Origin: Oryzias latipes
Taxonomy: Eukaryota; Chordata; Actinopteri; Beloniformes; Adrianichthyidae
Length of the DNA: 64,000 bases
Assembly (NCBI RefSeq): GCF_002234675.1
Contig: NC_019867.2
Location: 30,347,747 to 30,411,746 of the forward strand
Reading direction: 5' to 3'
How positions within the stretch are numbered: the stretch's first letter is position 1; the number at the start of each line of letters is the position of its first letter. Of the stretch, positions 36,367 to 47,836 are shown piece by piece. Under the pieces are notes generated by a model. The model was not told the DNA's origin. It was given only the letters and a program-made list of their open reading frames with translations, and did no database searches. A program made the position numbers and the translations under genes.

Positions 36367-37463
36367 GCTACGGTGGCCCTGAAGTGCCAATAACAACTCC
36401 CTCCAAGCAGAGTCATATTAAAGATCACAACCAATATTAAAGAAAGTAATAACAATTTATAAAAATAAAAAAGCAGAATTAGATTTTAGAAATCAAAACA
36501 TAATTCAAAATAAAAAACATTTCCAGAAAACCAAATGTAAAAAGAAACACAATAAGAAACGGTGCGTAGTACTCGCTGGACATCGCTGATCGGATGATGA
36601 CATTTGATTTTTGTTCATCAAACCGACCTAAACCGTTATAGAACGGTTGCAGAGTGAAAAATATCTAATCTGATCGATATTGGAAAATACCATCTGGATT
36701 GAGACACAGTAGGTTTATGTGACTATAAGGTAAAACCGACCAATCACAGCGGATGACACACATGATGTCATTAAAGCGGATCAGTCCATCATTCCAGTCC
36801 AATGTGTGGACAGACTTTAAAGTCATGTGACCATCTGGAATGTTCTGAGAATGTTCCCTTTGAAAACACAACAGTGGTGAACTTTAGAAACTATCATGTG
36901 AATGGATTTGACATTCATTCTAGTTTACTTGTTTGTTTGGACACAGATTTCATTAACTTGATGATCTGGAAGAAATCCAAGAATCTGGAAAACTGTTCAG
37001 TAGCAGGAATTTCTGTCTGAGTTTCACTGCTGGAAGTTTGGATCAAGAGGATCTGGATCCACTTTAGGGCAGAGAATCGGATGAAATCCAATACTGAATA
37101 TAAATTCAGATATGAATCCGTGTTTTAGTGAGTTGTTACGGCCGTAACCTTTAGCGTCTGCATGCGTTCTAATAACAATGAAATCCAAATGACCTTCAGT
37201 TGAAATGATGCACAAACGTCATCATCCAATCAGTGATGTCCCATAGAACCAACTTGTTCAGATTTCTGTTTCTTTTTTAACATTTTGTTTTTTTAGCATT
37301 TCAATTCCATTTTTGATTGTAGTTTTTTTTTTACATTTGTTTTTGGTTTCCAGGATTTTCTAAAAAGTAACTCTATTTTTTTATGATTTGTCGTTGTGAT
37401 CCTTAATATGTTTGTGCATTGAGTGGTTTGTTGGTGTGATTGGCACTTCAGGGCCACCGTAGC
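36367..37463. mobile_element. DNA transposon-like element with 25-bp perfect terminal inverted repeats
   Basis: 36367-36391 (GCTACGGTGGCCCTGAAGTG…) is the exact reverse complement of 37439-37463. The interior (1.05 kb) has no transposase frame. Target duplication not clear, so the superfamily is unassigned. Confidence 0.7.
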
Positions 37464-39075
37464 CTCCTGATTTGACCCGACAGAGCACGTCAAAGATTTA
37501 TCAAAGGTTTTGATGTACGGGAATACACAAACATTCCGACTGAAATGATGACGTCACTCCAGAAAAATGTTACATTAATAAAAAAAACCGTGTATCAAAT
37601 GAAGAGGCATTTTAACGTCCCCCGACGTTAAAATGCAGAACCCCGCTGCTGCGCACGTGCGTGCACAGGACACAGGCTGTGGGGGGAGCGTGCACGTGAC
37701 CGTGCACATGCAGCTTCCTGTTCCCCAGACTTTTTTCAGAGCAGATCAAGCCTGAAGTTAGTTTTTTTTTCTTCAGTGTAAGGTGGGGGGGCTCTGTGAG
37801 GAATGTGAGGGGAGGGGTGTCAGGGGCCCCAAGCCTGCGTGCACACGTCTGCAGAACCAGCTGGGGCACGTGCGCGCGGTTCCTTACAGACAGACTGCTG
37901 CTAATTCAGGTTCTCCATCTAAACAATAAAAAACCCAAATGTAAAAATAGAAAAGCTGCCAAATATCACATTTAAACTGTTTCATAAATGTTTGCTTTGA
38001 TTTCAAATATTTAATGTTTTCAACATTACAATATTATATATTGTGTTGATTTAATCTGTTTTGGGGCCTTATTTTAATACTTTTGTTTAAATAATTCTAC
38101 ATATTTTATTGTTTAATCAGGTTGGAAATATTTAGTTCAGACAAAAAAAATGTTCTTTGAATTTTAATCTTAATGTTTTTGTTTTTCATCTGCACCTTTA
38201 ATATTAGTGAAGCAGAAAAATATGTTTTTCAATTTGCAGCAAATCCATTTTAACATTTTTAATAAATAACAATATAAAAATAAATTAAATGGAATCTATT
38301 TGTTTTATTTTAATAGGAGTTTAGTGCAGAAATGGACAAAAACGAACAATAAAACTGAAAACCTGATGCAACAAATCCAAAAAAATTAAAAACAAATAAG
38401 TCTGTTATAAAAAGAGAAAAGAAAAAACTATTAGGCCTTTAATGATGTGAAGAATAAATTCTACAAATATTAGAAATGAAAAAGATTTCACCCAAATGTA
38501 ACTAAGAAGTAAAACCTTTATAAAATGCTGCAGCAAATGTTTTTTACAGCAAGTAGAATAAAGTAAAAGTTTTACTAACAATAAATTCAGTAAAAATCTT
38601 AAATATGACGGCTATTTTTTCAAAAATCCAGATTTAATACTGAGGTCATTGAATAATAATTAAAAGCATGTGAGTTTATAATCCACGTTATTTTATTCAG
38701 ACAAAATGATCCTGGCTGCATTTTTTCCCCGGTTTTACAGAAAAACATGTTTTTATGTTTTAACTGAGGAATTTCAGGAGTTTAAATAAATAATCATTTC
38801 TTTAAAAGACACTAAAATCCTTATTTAATTATAAATTCCATGTTTTTACCATAAACGAAATTAAAGAAGGAAAACGTTTGATTTTAAAAATCTACAATTC
38901 TGAGGATAAAGTATTTTTGAATTTAAAGTTGACGTTTTTGTCCTTGTGGACGTGAATCTTCTCAAACTGAAGAAGTCCTAACAGACCTGGAGGCAGAGGA
39001 GGGTCATCGGCGTTCCGGTGGACCTCCCCCCACCAGGACCCCCCAGGAGCAGGACTGTCCTCCCCAGAGCCTTGC
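37464..39075. other. between transposon and miR-454; CG-rich patch then AT-rich DNA
   Basis: A CG-rich patch with several CACGTG-type words (37640-37880: GCGCACGTGCGTGCAC, GTGCACGTGACC, GGGCACGTGCGCGCGG) stands out, then about 1 kb of AT-rich sequence without features. The patch could be regulatory; no gene seen. Confidence 0.4.
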
Positions 39076-39077
39076 AG

Positions 39078-39158
39078 ATGGGACCCTATCAATGTTGCCT
39101 CTGCTCTCAGCAGCATTTCTCAGTAGTGCAATATTGCTTATAGGGTGTCGTCTGTGGG
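39078..39158 (+). ncRNA. mir454: microRNA hairpin, miR-454
   Basis: The 3' arm 39124-39146 begins UAGUGCAAUAUUGCUUAU and ends AGGGU, identical over all 23 bases to the human miR-454 I remember. The 5' arm (39083-39105) reads ACCCUAUCAAUGUUGCCUCU, the passenger strand, and the outer stem pairs CAGAU with GUCUG. Seed shared with miR-130 and miR-301. It lies 260 bp upstream of the next hairpin, as the mir-301/454 member does in other vertebrate clusters. Confidence 0.94.
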
Positions 39159-39337
39159 GGACTACCTCGTGCCAACTGCCCCCTTCACAGGAAGTGATGT
39201 CATCTCCGCAGCGGGGAGATGTGATGGCGCCGGCCTGGTCTCCCGGTTGTCATGTCCGACTGGGTTTGGTGGGGGCAAACGCTCATCTGTGAGGTGAAGA
39301 AGAGTCTTCGTCCGTGAGGAAGAGGAGCAGACGCTCT

Positions 39338-39415
39338 CTGACTGACACTCTTTCCCTGTTGCACTACTGTGGGGGTGCAGGAGCAGTGCAACCATGAAAG
39401 GGCATCAGTCGACGG
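39338..39415 (+). ncRNA. mir130b: microRNA hairpin, miR-130b
   Basis: The 5' arm 39347-39368 (ACUCUUUCCCUGUUGCACUA…) equals the human miR-130b passenger strand I remember. The 3' arm 39384-39405 has CAGUGCAA then CC in place of UG, then AUGAAAGGGCAU. The outer stem pairs GACUGA with UCAGUC. Seed intact, bases 9-10 changed. Confidence 0.92.
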
Positions 39416-39419
39416 GCCG

Positions 39420-40742
39420 AGCCCCAGCGTGTGCGTGTAGTGAAGGGTCTGATCCACGATCCTTATTGTCCTTCAGCCTGTGATGCTGTCAGATCCAGAA
39501 CCAGACCAGCGGTGTCAGAAGTGGACTAAGGTTTCATTTCTTTGCTGCTTCTGGTTTCTCTGCTTCAGATCCTTCAGGTTTGAGGCTCTTCTGCTGTTGG
39601 AACTTCCTCCGGTCTGAGGAACATCCCGCTCTTCTGGATCCAGCTCTTCCAGCTGGACTTAGAACAATGAAAATGCTAGTTTAGGTCAGAGTCACTGAAA
39701 GACCAGAAGCACTACCGTCTGACCTCGGCTCCTCTGGTTCCTGTCGGTGAGCATGTCCGTCATGCTGCCATCGTGTTTTCTGTGTGGCTAAAAATTAAAT
39801 AAAGATGTGAAACAGAACCTGTTCTCTCTCCTGATTGGCTCTCAGCCACAGCTGCTCAAAGGGTCAGAGTCAAACCGTGGAACAGTGAAGGAACCGTGGG
39901 GGTGGGGGGTATTTTGATTGGCGGGTGGGCAGAACTCAATTACTATTCTTACCATACTTTCTCTTTCTTAATGGGCTGTTCATGGAACTCAGGTCCGTCC
40001 CAATCCAGGCTTTGGTTTCTCAGTCCTGAATCCACAGGGTTGCATCAGACCCGTTCATGGTTCTGATCCGCAGTAGAACTCCAACGGGTCCTAAGGTGAC
40101 GAGGCTTCTGAGGTTCTGCTCTGATCCGATCCTCAGTACAGATTTCTAAATCAAGTTGAGACAGAAGAAAATGGCAAAAACAGGCCTTTTAGAAATAAAA
40201 AGTTACTACCCCAATTTGCCTATAAATAGGCAAAAAAAAAAAGAAAAAGAAAATATCAGCCAATGGTCTTACCAAGAATTCTTATTTAAAAAAAAAGAAT
40301 TCCAGTCATTAGCATATTTTCTCTAAGATTATTTTAAAAAACTGTCTGGATAAGATTATTTTGACAAATAAAAAGGCAATTCTCCTGGAAACGAAGGACA
40401 TTTTACTTTCTAAAGATTCACTTTTTGCAGTGAAACAATGAACCCGTGGATGGGACACGAACACAAAGTGCAGAGCAGACACTGCACACTTGGCCATCGC
40501 ATGGAAACTACAACAGACCTGTTGGATTATCCAGATCCAACTCTCACATCAATATCTCAAAAGTCAAATATCCGATAGATGGCAGCATCCTCAAAAAAGT
40601 CATTAAAAAATCATTCCTCATATTAAATTAAATATAAGGAACATCAAAATCTTAGAAGCGGGCGTGGCAGAGCATGCAAGTACAGTTACGTTTATTTAAA
40701 ATTCAGCCTTTTCTGTGCAACAAGCATGAGGGTCTTGGAACT
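39420..40742. other. downstream of microRNA cluster, no gene seen
   Basis: Ordinary intergenic sequence with A-runs near 40230 and 40290. The AATAAA at about 39797 (plus strand, AAATTAAATAAAGATG) could end the primary microRNA transcript. Confidence 0.35.
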
Positions 40743-40750
40743 ATTTAACC

Positions 40751-41350
40751 CAGGGGTCTCCAACTCCGGAGCCTCTTTTATTCACTTAATTGTGGCTCTT
40801 TAACTTTAAAGAAAAAAAGCAATTATTGCTATTTATGTTCAGATTTTTTAAACGGAGGTGATCTAATATCAGCAAAAGTACTTATTTTATTATTTTTTTT
40901 ACCACTGATGACACTGTATCAAGAGGTCCTGAATGCTTCTCTACTGTTTCATTAACTAGCCATAATGATATGTTTATAAAGTTTATAAATATATTTACAT
41001 GTATAGTTTTTTTAAACCCTTGCGGAGGCACGTTAACGTTGGGAGTGGGGTCATCTGGACCCCACAAGATAGCACAAGGGATATTATAGCATTCTACCTC
41101 AATGTTGTCACATTTATATTGAACAGTCATGATGAGCAAATGTCATGTTTGAAATGACTTTCCTGCGTTTTAAATTAAATAAATCTGCTGAAGGGCAAAA
41201 TTAATTGCGAAAGGAACTCACCCGAACTGCTGTCTATGCTAAAATAAAATAAATAAATAAAAATGTGATCAAATAAAGGCATTAACTGCTACAAAAGGTA
41301 AATAGTGTTTTGCTCGGTTAGAAACTGGCCTCAAAGGTTACTGACCCCTG
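40751..41350. mobile_element. 600-bp hAT MITE with target duplication and nested palindrome fragment
   Basis: Left end CAGGGGTCTCCAACT, right end GGTTACTGACCCCTG. Flanks ATTTAACC (40743-40750) and ATTTGACC (41351-41358) match in 7 of 8 bases. Inside, 41018-41080 is an end of the TTAA-type palindrome family (GTGGGGTCATCTGGACCCCA). Confidence 0.8.
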
Positions 41351-41869
41351 ATTTGACCCCAAGGTGCTGCCCCCTGCTGGATGTTCAGTGAACCTGAAAC
41401 GAGGGCTGCTGCCCTTAGTGGCCTGCAAACAGGTCAGAGCTCTGTGGCAGTTCTGCTCTAATCTCTGTGGCAGTTCTGCTCCAATCCTGTTCATTTCTAA
41501 ATCTGCCGTTCGACAAACTCCAAAATGATACAGTCTTTGGTAATGGAGGATGTAGTGATTTATCAGCAAACATAAATATGTGACGTTTGGTTTTCTGAAT
41601 GCACACTTCCACCTGGTGCTGCAGCTTTTTGACCCCCGATTGCTTTTCTGTGTGAGCCACACAGAGGCTGATTACAGACCAACATCCCTACATTTTTTTT
41701 TACTGTTTTTTAGGATCTTGAAAGTAACAAATTGTCCACAAACAGTGATGTGATGAAGTGAAGAAAAAGCCAGTAGTAGCAGACGAAAGCCCTTAGAGTT
41801 TCCTCAAGGATGAGGAGTGGACCGACCATTAAAGATGGAAGACGGCCCTCATCTTTAATTTTAATCCAT

Positions 41870-42195
41870 CTTCACAGTGAGGAGAAGACCGATTATCGCT
41901 CCAAAAAACATGCTGAACAACACCAGAGCTATCCGGCTGTACAGTTCTGATCCAGATATCAGCTCAGACAAGGAAAACAAAGACGTTCATGGATCTGTCG
42001 TTCTGCACGGGGACGCATCGGAATGGAGCGGAGCAGGGAGCTCGAGGCCCGTTGACTGTAGCGCCCACGTCTCCGATATTTTCCAACAGCCTTTTTGTCG
42101 TCTGCTCTTCATTCACAGTGAGTTGAATAAAGAAATACTTAGAAATGCAATCCATCACAAGCCTAAGCAGTGAAGGTGAACCTGTCTGCTTTTAT
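41870..42195 (+). repeat. repeat family R1, copy C, with the best preserved coding-like frame
   Basis: An open frame of 98 codons (41877-42173) includes AIRLYSSDPDISSDKENKDV. The same segment recurs in copies A and E. Ends in AGAAATGCAATCCATCA like copy D. Not a gene with any recognised domain. Confidence 0.65.
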
Positions 42196-42199
42196 TCTA

Positions 42200-43430
42200 A
42201 AAGACTTGGCTTATGGTTCATTTAGAAAAGCAAATGTTCAAGAATAAGGATTTTCTGATTTCTTCCAAGAATTATTATCAGGCAGTTTACCTCTTTCTTT
42301 TTTCAGATTCAAAGTTGTGAAAAAAGCCACAAGTCTGTCTGTTCTGTTGGAGGTCATTTAACCCGCATTGATGATGCAGCAATGAAGTCTTTCTGAAAGA
42401 CACAGAACTCAGGATCACTTTCAAATATTCATCAATGACTAACTAATTTGCTACGAGTCGTTTAGTCAATTGTTTGTGTCATTAGCCCCAACCGAATTAT
42501 TTGGCACAGACGTTTTGTTAACAGGTGAGTTACAGGTTAACAGGTAGTTCACTCACAGTTTAAATTGGATTTTGACAGGAACTTAATTTCATGAGTTAGA
42601 CACTTATTGTTCATTAGTCACATAAAGGGCTGTGTACAAGTTAAACACTGAGAAAGTGACAAACAGGATTTATAACACTTACTGTTTTATATGGTGTGAT
42701 GGACCAGGCAAACGCAGGACAAAAGTGCTGATATTTAGTCCAAAAATAAATCCTTTTAACGCCAAATCAATTCAAAAACACAAAACTGAACATACATCAC
42801 TGATTTGAAGGACCTATCAGCAAAAGATTAAGTCACTAACTGGTTACAGATGGGTTATTCCTTTATTGGTTGAATGCTATAAAGCAGTTTCACTTTCTTA
42901 ATTATAGCATCTTCTGCCATGTTTTGCCGCTTAACTCCAATTTTTCAGATACTTTAACCTTTCAACTATTCAAATGTTCAGCTCTTTCAGCTTTTTCCAG
43001 CTATGACTTTTTGTCCTTCAAATCCTTGAACCTTTCCAGATATTCCAGATATTCCAGGATTTTTGTCTCCGTTGAAATACATGGGGAATCCTTGGTGCAG
43101 AAGCTCGCTGGTTCGATACCCGGCTCTGGCATTTTTAAAAAAAAATGTTTTTGTTATTGTGCTGTTTTCACTTTATTTATAGTCAACTTTTATCTTTTAT
43201 TTCTTTGTTTTTTTGTGTACCAATTATTACCCTTGAAGTTTCATTTTTATTCAACCATACATGTCTTCTGGATATACAGCTCTTTCTAGTTGTTGTTTTT
43301 AATAATAAATGGTTAGTAAAACATTTGTTCGGTGACTTATTAAAGTGTAGGTTTATTTTTTCTGAGGGATAAACCAAAAGTCTCCCATACAGGAGCAGTT
43401 AGAGGGGTTTAAAAACTTTCATGAAAGTCA
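42200..43430. other. intergenic, AT-rich
   Basis: No gene. At 43096-43134 a short stretch with GGTTCGATACCCGGC resembles the T-arm of a tRNA, but no complete cloverleaf forms. Confidence 0.45.
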
Positions 43431-43434
43431 TTGG

Positions 43435-43620
43435 AAGCGGAAGTGGGCGTGGTTTTCGATGACGCGGAGAAGTAGAGGTCCAATAGGCGCGCGAGCGCGG
43501 CGCAGCTCTGTAAACGCTGTGGAAGAGCACATCCGGCTGGGTCTGTGCGCGAGCGTTTCCTTTGTCCGCGAAGGGCGTGTTCGCTGAACGTCTGCCCCGC
43601 GCGCAGCTCCTGTCCCAGGT
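43435..43620 (+). promoter_or_regulatory. ppm1f CpG-rich promoter and probable non-coding first exon
   Basis: CG-rich sequence with CCAAT at 43480-43484, ending in the strong donor CCCAG/GTAAGAAAAC at 43618/43619. The first coding exon of ppm1f is preceded by an acceptor (GCTGATTCAG/ACC at 47820/47821) 16 bp before its ATG, so an upstream non-coding exon is required; this is the only CpG-rich block with a donor in between. Joining them is an inference. Confidence 0.5.
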
Positions 43621-44461
43621 AAGAAAACTCACCCTTTTCCCGCCACCTGCCAACGTATGCGCGCGCGCGCTGGCCTTACTAAAGTCTGGAAGTTCCGTGC
43701 TCAGCTCGAGCGCAGGGGTGCGTGACTTTAGACCCGAGGGGGGAGTTCTGTGAGGTTCGGCTGCTAACGGAACCTGAACGAAGCAGTTACGATGAAGTTG
43801 GTGGTTTTAGAAAAGTTTTTTCTTAGAAGTCTCGCGCGCTCACGTTTGGTGGTGGCTTGTAGCAGACGCACGAGAGCGCGCGAGGCAGAGTGTTGTGATG
43901 GGAGACATTTGTGTGCAGAACCGCGTCAGTCCGCGAGGCTGTGATACTAATCTAAAGTAATCCAGATGTTCTTCACGGGAGAAGAAGCAGCTTCCAGCAT
44001 GTCCAGAACCGAGATGGTTCCGCAGAACCAGTCAGAATCGAACCCAGTGAGATGAGGAACTCAACAGGTGGTAACTCATCATTATCTCGACATATTTCAA
44101 GTTTTAAGAAACGTTTTTTAAAAAAAACATTTTAAACTACACAGGATAAAGGAATAAATAGAAATAGAGCCCAACTGAACTGAGGTGAAGCTGAACTCAC
44201 GTTGTATTTATACTGAATGGTTGAGAGCCTCAGCAGAACACCTGGGGAAGTCATTCTCCACCTGCACCTGTTCTGTTGGTGGGCCGGGTCCAGACCCTCT
44301 GGGTGGATTTCCAGCAACCAAACTACCTCCACCTAAAACGACTACATTCCTGTTCCAGGTGTACGCGTTTTTTCATAAACCTTACTCCTACGTCCCATAA
44401 TTCCTTGTGTGTTAGCAGTGGGCCATTTTCTCCCCCAACATCAGTTGCAGGCGTTGACCCT

Positions 44462-45115
44462 ACATGAGAACTGGACTGAGTGGCCCCTCCCCCCTGGGAG
44501 TACCTACTGGTTCCAGGAAACCAAACTCCCTCAGACTTCTATGGAGAAACAGCTGTTCTATTGGTCAGAACAACCGTTCTGGTTCTGATACCTTTTTAAT
44601 AGGCCTGCACAATATACCGCAAATTTATCGTTATCGCAATATCCAGCTCTGCAATAGGCATATCGCAAAAGACTGCGAATATCGCAATAAATCGTAAACC
44701 CAAAATGTGTTAAAACAATCTTATGGCAGCTTGACGCTTTTAAATAATCAAATAAATCCCTTTATGCTTTGACCAATCAGATGGAGGCCTATTATGTTAG
44801 ATGTTTGTCACCTATGTCAATGAGGGTCATTTCGAGTGTAATTTTAAACTGTTTCTAATGAAATGGGAATGATGTTTTTGGCATTTTTCTATTTTTTTAT
44901 ATACCGCAAATTATATCGTTATCGCAATATTAATCTTTAATATCGCATATCGCAAGTTTTCCTCATATCGTGCAGCCCTACTTTTTAACATGATAATCCT
45001 TTTTTTTTCATGATGATTTAGTGCAACTTATGCAAGTTATACACGGACCAATCAGAAGCCTGACCGTAAGCGGCCTCATGTCTGACGTCCGAGGTGTTTG
45101 CTTTCAAGTGTTGGT
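44462..45115. mobile_element. repeat family R2, copy with nested hAT MITE
   Basis: GAGAACTGGACTGAGTGGCC at 44466, then CCTCAGACTTCTATGGAGAA; continues after the nested element with TTTTAACATGATAATCC, CGGACCAATCAGAAGCCTGA and TTTCAAGTGTTGG. Confidence 0.7.
44600..44980. mobile_element. hAT MITE with exact 8-bp target duplication
   Basis: Ends TAGGCCTGCACAATAT and ATATCGTGCAGCCCTA. Identical flanks CTTTTTAA at 44592-44599 and 44981-44988. The interior is made of TATCGCAATAT and CGTTATCGCAAT words. 381 bp, no coding capacity. Confidence 0.93.
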
Positions 45116-45119
45116 ATTA

Positions 45120-45550
45120 TGAAGATGCCATTTTTAAGCCAAAACAAATAAAATAATTGATTGTTTTCTAGGACGTAGTCTCTGTAGAACAGCAGGATTT
45201 CATTAGAATTCCACCTCTGAGTTGTTGGTGAAGAGTAAGACCCCCCCGCTGTCACCTGTTTACACACGCTCCCACTAGCTTACAGCCCCTCTAACCGCAC
45301 ATTAACGGTGCATCATCAGCGCCGTCCACTCGTTCAGTTTATATCCAGATTCCAGGAAAACAAAGACGTTCGTGGATCCATTTGTCTGACAGTGGACGAT
45401 CAGAAGATTCACATTGACTTGTATAAAGAATTACTCAGGAATGCAATATTGATCTGAAGTTTTTTTTTTTTCAATGCAAGTGTCCTCCATCATCAGAAAC
45501 AGGTACAAGAACGTGTTAAAAACCCTTTTTTCATTGGAGTGGGTGTTTAA
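45120..45550 (+). repeat. repeat family R1, copy D
   Basis: GTTTTCTAGGACGTAGTCTC, CACTAGCTTACAGCCCC and GGAAAACAAAGACGTTCGTG, ending TTGGAGTGGGTGTTTAA, the terminal sequence of the family. Confidence 0.75.
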
Positions 45551-46212
45551 CGGCTCATAAATAACTAAAACGTTGCTTCTGAGGAGGACCATTTGAAGTC
45601 TTACCACTTCACTTCCTGCCTGAGTGCCCCCACCTTTTTATAGACACCTCCATGTTTCCTAAGCGTCCTAGCTTTAGATTATATAAAGCTATATAATCAG
45701 AGCTTTTAGAGTGCTGGTCTACTGCGTTTCGCTTAGCATAGAGTATCATAGTAGTAGGTTTCACCTCAGGTGAAACGTCTTCTAACTTTAAAAACTAAGT
45801 CCAGATGACAGCCCCTAAGCCTACTACTATGCTGGAATCAACCTGGATGAATGAGAGTCTTCATAACTTAGCAGAGAGTAATGCTTAACTTGACCAGCAG
45901 CACAGGGTAGCAAAGACAGAAGGGGGTTCTGCTGATGTGACAGGTCATTAAAGGGCGCCGTCCGGCCCAACGCCACCAGCCGTGAACGCGGAAACAGACG
46001 GCTACCACATAATAAACCTACAAGAGTTTCATGCTCCTACATGTTTGAAAGGCTGGAATGTAGGAAACTGAAGCCATGAGGATGTTTGCACACAAAGACT
46101 GTAGAAAACTCATCCAGAAACCTGCATGGCAGCTTCTGACAACAGCGCCCCCTGTCTTTATTTATCGGTGGTTCTGTTTGCATCAACTCAGTACCCAGGC
46201 TAACATCTAGAC

Positions 46213-47424
46213 CACGGGACGCCAACCTTTACCCCTCAAAGAGCCATTTGGGTCAGTTTCCCACAGAAATGAAAACACAGGGAGCTGCAGAACCCTTTGG
46301 AAAGCCCGGTGTTTCCAGTGATGCTATTATTTAACTCCTTTTTAACGTTCCTGAAGAGATGTTCATTTTGTTTTGGATCCTCATTTAACAGATGAGAACT
46401 ATTTACAGAGAGGCCACAAAACTAGCAAGTGTGTCGTCGTCAACTAGCAGTTAATCTGTTTCTCCAATAGATTATTGAAAAACAAAGAACTGTTTTTCTG
46501 CTCTGGATCAGGATGTGTTTTGGGCAAAAGCTGCATGTTTATTCTGGGATGTCTCGCCACGTTTGAGACTTTGTTGTTTGCTAATTCCTCTTTATATATA
46601 TGATTCATACTGGTAAAGTCGTTGAAAGCAAATGAATCTGCCCAGGTGCCATTAAATGTACTGTTTTCTTCAGGAACTTTCATTTTCTCCAAGTTCTCCA
46701 TCGTTGTCCAACCCGAGTCGGAACATTTATGGCGGGGGGGTCAAACTCATTTTCACCATCAGCATAGTGGTTGTCCTCAAAGGGCCAGATATAACTTACA
46801 CAAGTAACTAAATGTAATGAAAAATAAATGTAACTACTCCTTAATGTTAAATAACTCATTATTTAGTTACTATAATTTTTTAAAGTGACAGTTGCATAGA
46901 AAACATGTTTGCTTGTTACTCTAACATAAATCCTTTTACATTTGATTCTGTCAGGTTAGGTTATATGGACAGTGTTTAAGTCCTAATGTATAGCCGCCCA
47001 ATCCCATATTTCAAGTCCGATTCCCCCTAGATATAAATAAATACCTAATACTCTGCCCGTTAGTTTTTTGTTTTGTTTCATATTTTTTTTATAAACCTTT
47101 CCTGTGTACCGCTTGCCAACCGTAGTCGTCAGCACTGGGTAGCTGCTCCAGGGACGAGCAGCTCGCCTGGTTCCGACCCGCTCCAGGTTCAGACCTGCTC
47201 CCAAAAGTACAACAGCGGGTCAAACAGACGATTCTGCATGATGAGGCTTTTTTTCATTCTCATTCAACATGTCCTGTCTTTTAGACAAACTTTTCCTCCT
47301 TCTGCCCGCTCGCACATCCCGACGCTCTTAAGGCACCACGACAACCTCAGAACATGATAGTTATTTTCCAGAACCACAGGGATGAGAGACATGCGGCTCT
47401 GGAGCCGCAGGTTGCCGACCCCTG
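46213..47424. mobile_element. hAT element (CAGGGGTCGGCAACC-type ends)
   Basis: Left end CACGGGACGCCAACC with AAAGAGCCATTTGG inside; right end GCGGCTCTGGAGCCGCAGGTT then GCCGACCCCTG. Flanking octamers ATCTAGAC and GGTTAGAC share their last five bases. 1.2 kb, no transposase. Confidence 0.7.
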
Positions 47425-47433
47425 GGTTAGACC

Positions 47434-47740
47434 ATTGACTGTGTATCAGAACTGGACTGAGTGGCCCCTCCCCCCTGGTGTCCAAACAGGAAGTGGCTCC
47501 AAGAAGCCAAAATCCCATAAACATCTAGAGAAATAAACAGCTGCTACTCAGTCATTCTATTGGTCAGAAGAACCATTCTGGATCTGAAACTTTTTTTTAA
47601 CATAATCCTCTTTTTTTCTCATGATATTTTTATTATAAAAGTATAAACTGATCAATCCGATGCCTCAATAAAAGTAGGTGGTGGCTGTTGGCCGCAACGT
47701 TTAAAACATTTGATTGACTGATTTTGTGTAGCCCACCTTC
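47434..47740. mobile_element. repeat family R2, third copy
   Basis: Starts CATTGACTGTGTATCAGAAC then TGGACTGAGTGGCCCCTCCC and AGCTGCTACTCAGTCATTCT, as in the 20.3 kb copy. Ends just before the ppm1f coding exon. Confidence 0.75.
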
Positions 47741-47836
47741 AAGTGTTGGAGGAAAGTCTGTCCCTTCTCCTCTTTGAGTTCAAACCTGAGCTGGATTTTG
47801 TTCTCCAGCTGCTGATTCAGACCAGAACCGGCCCAG

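Noticed and set aside
43096-43134. tRNA gene
   Set aside because: Only a T-arm-like stretch (GGTTCGATACCCGGC) is present, with an 8-base loop, and no D-arm or anticodon arm.
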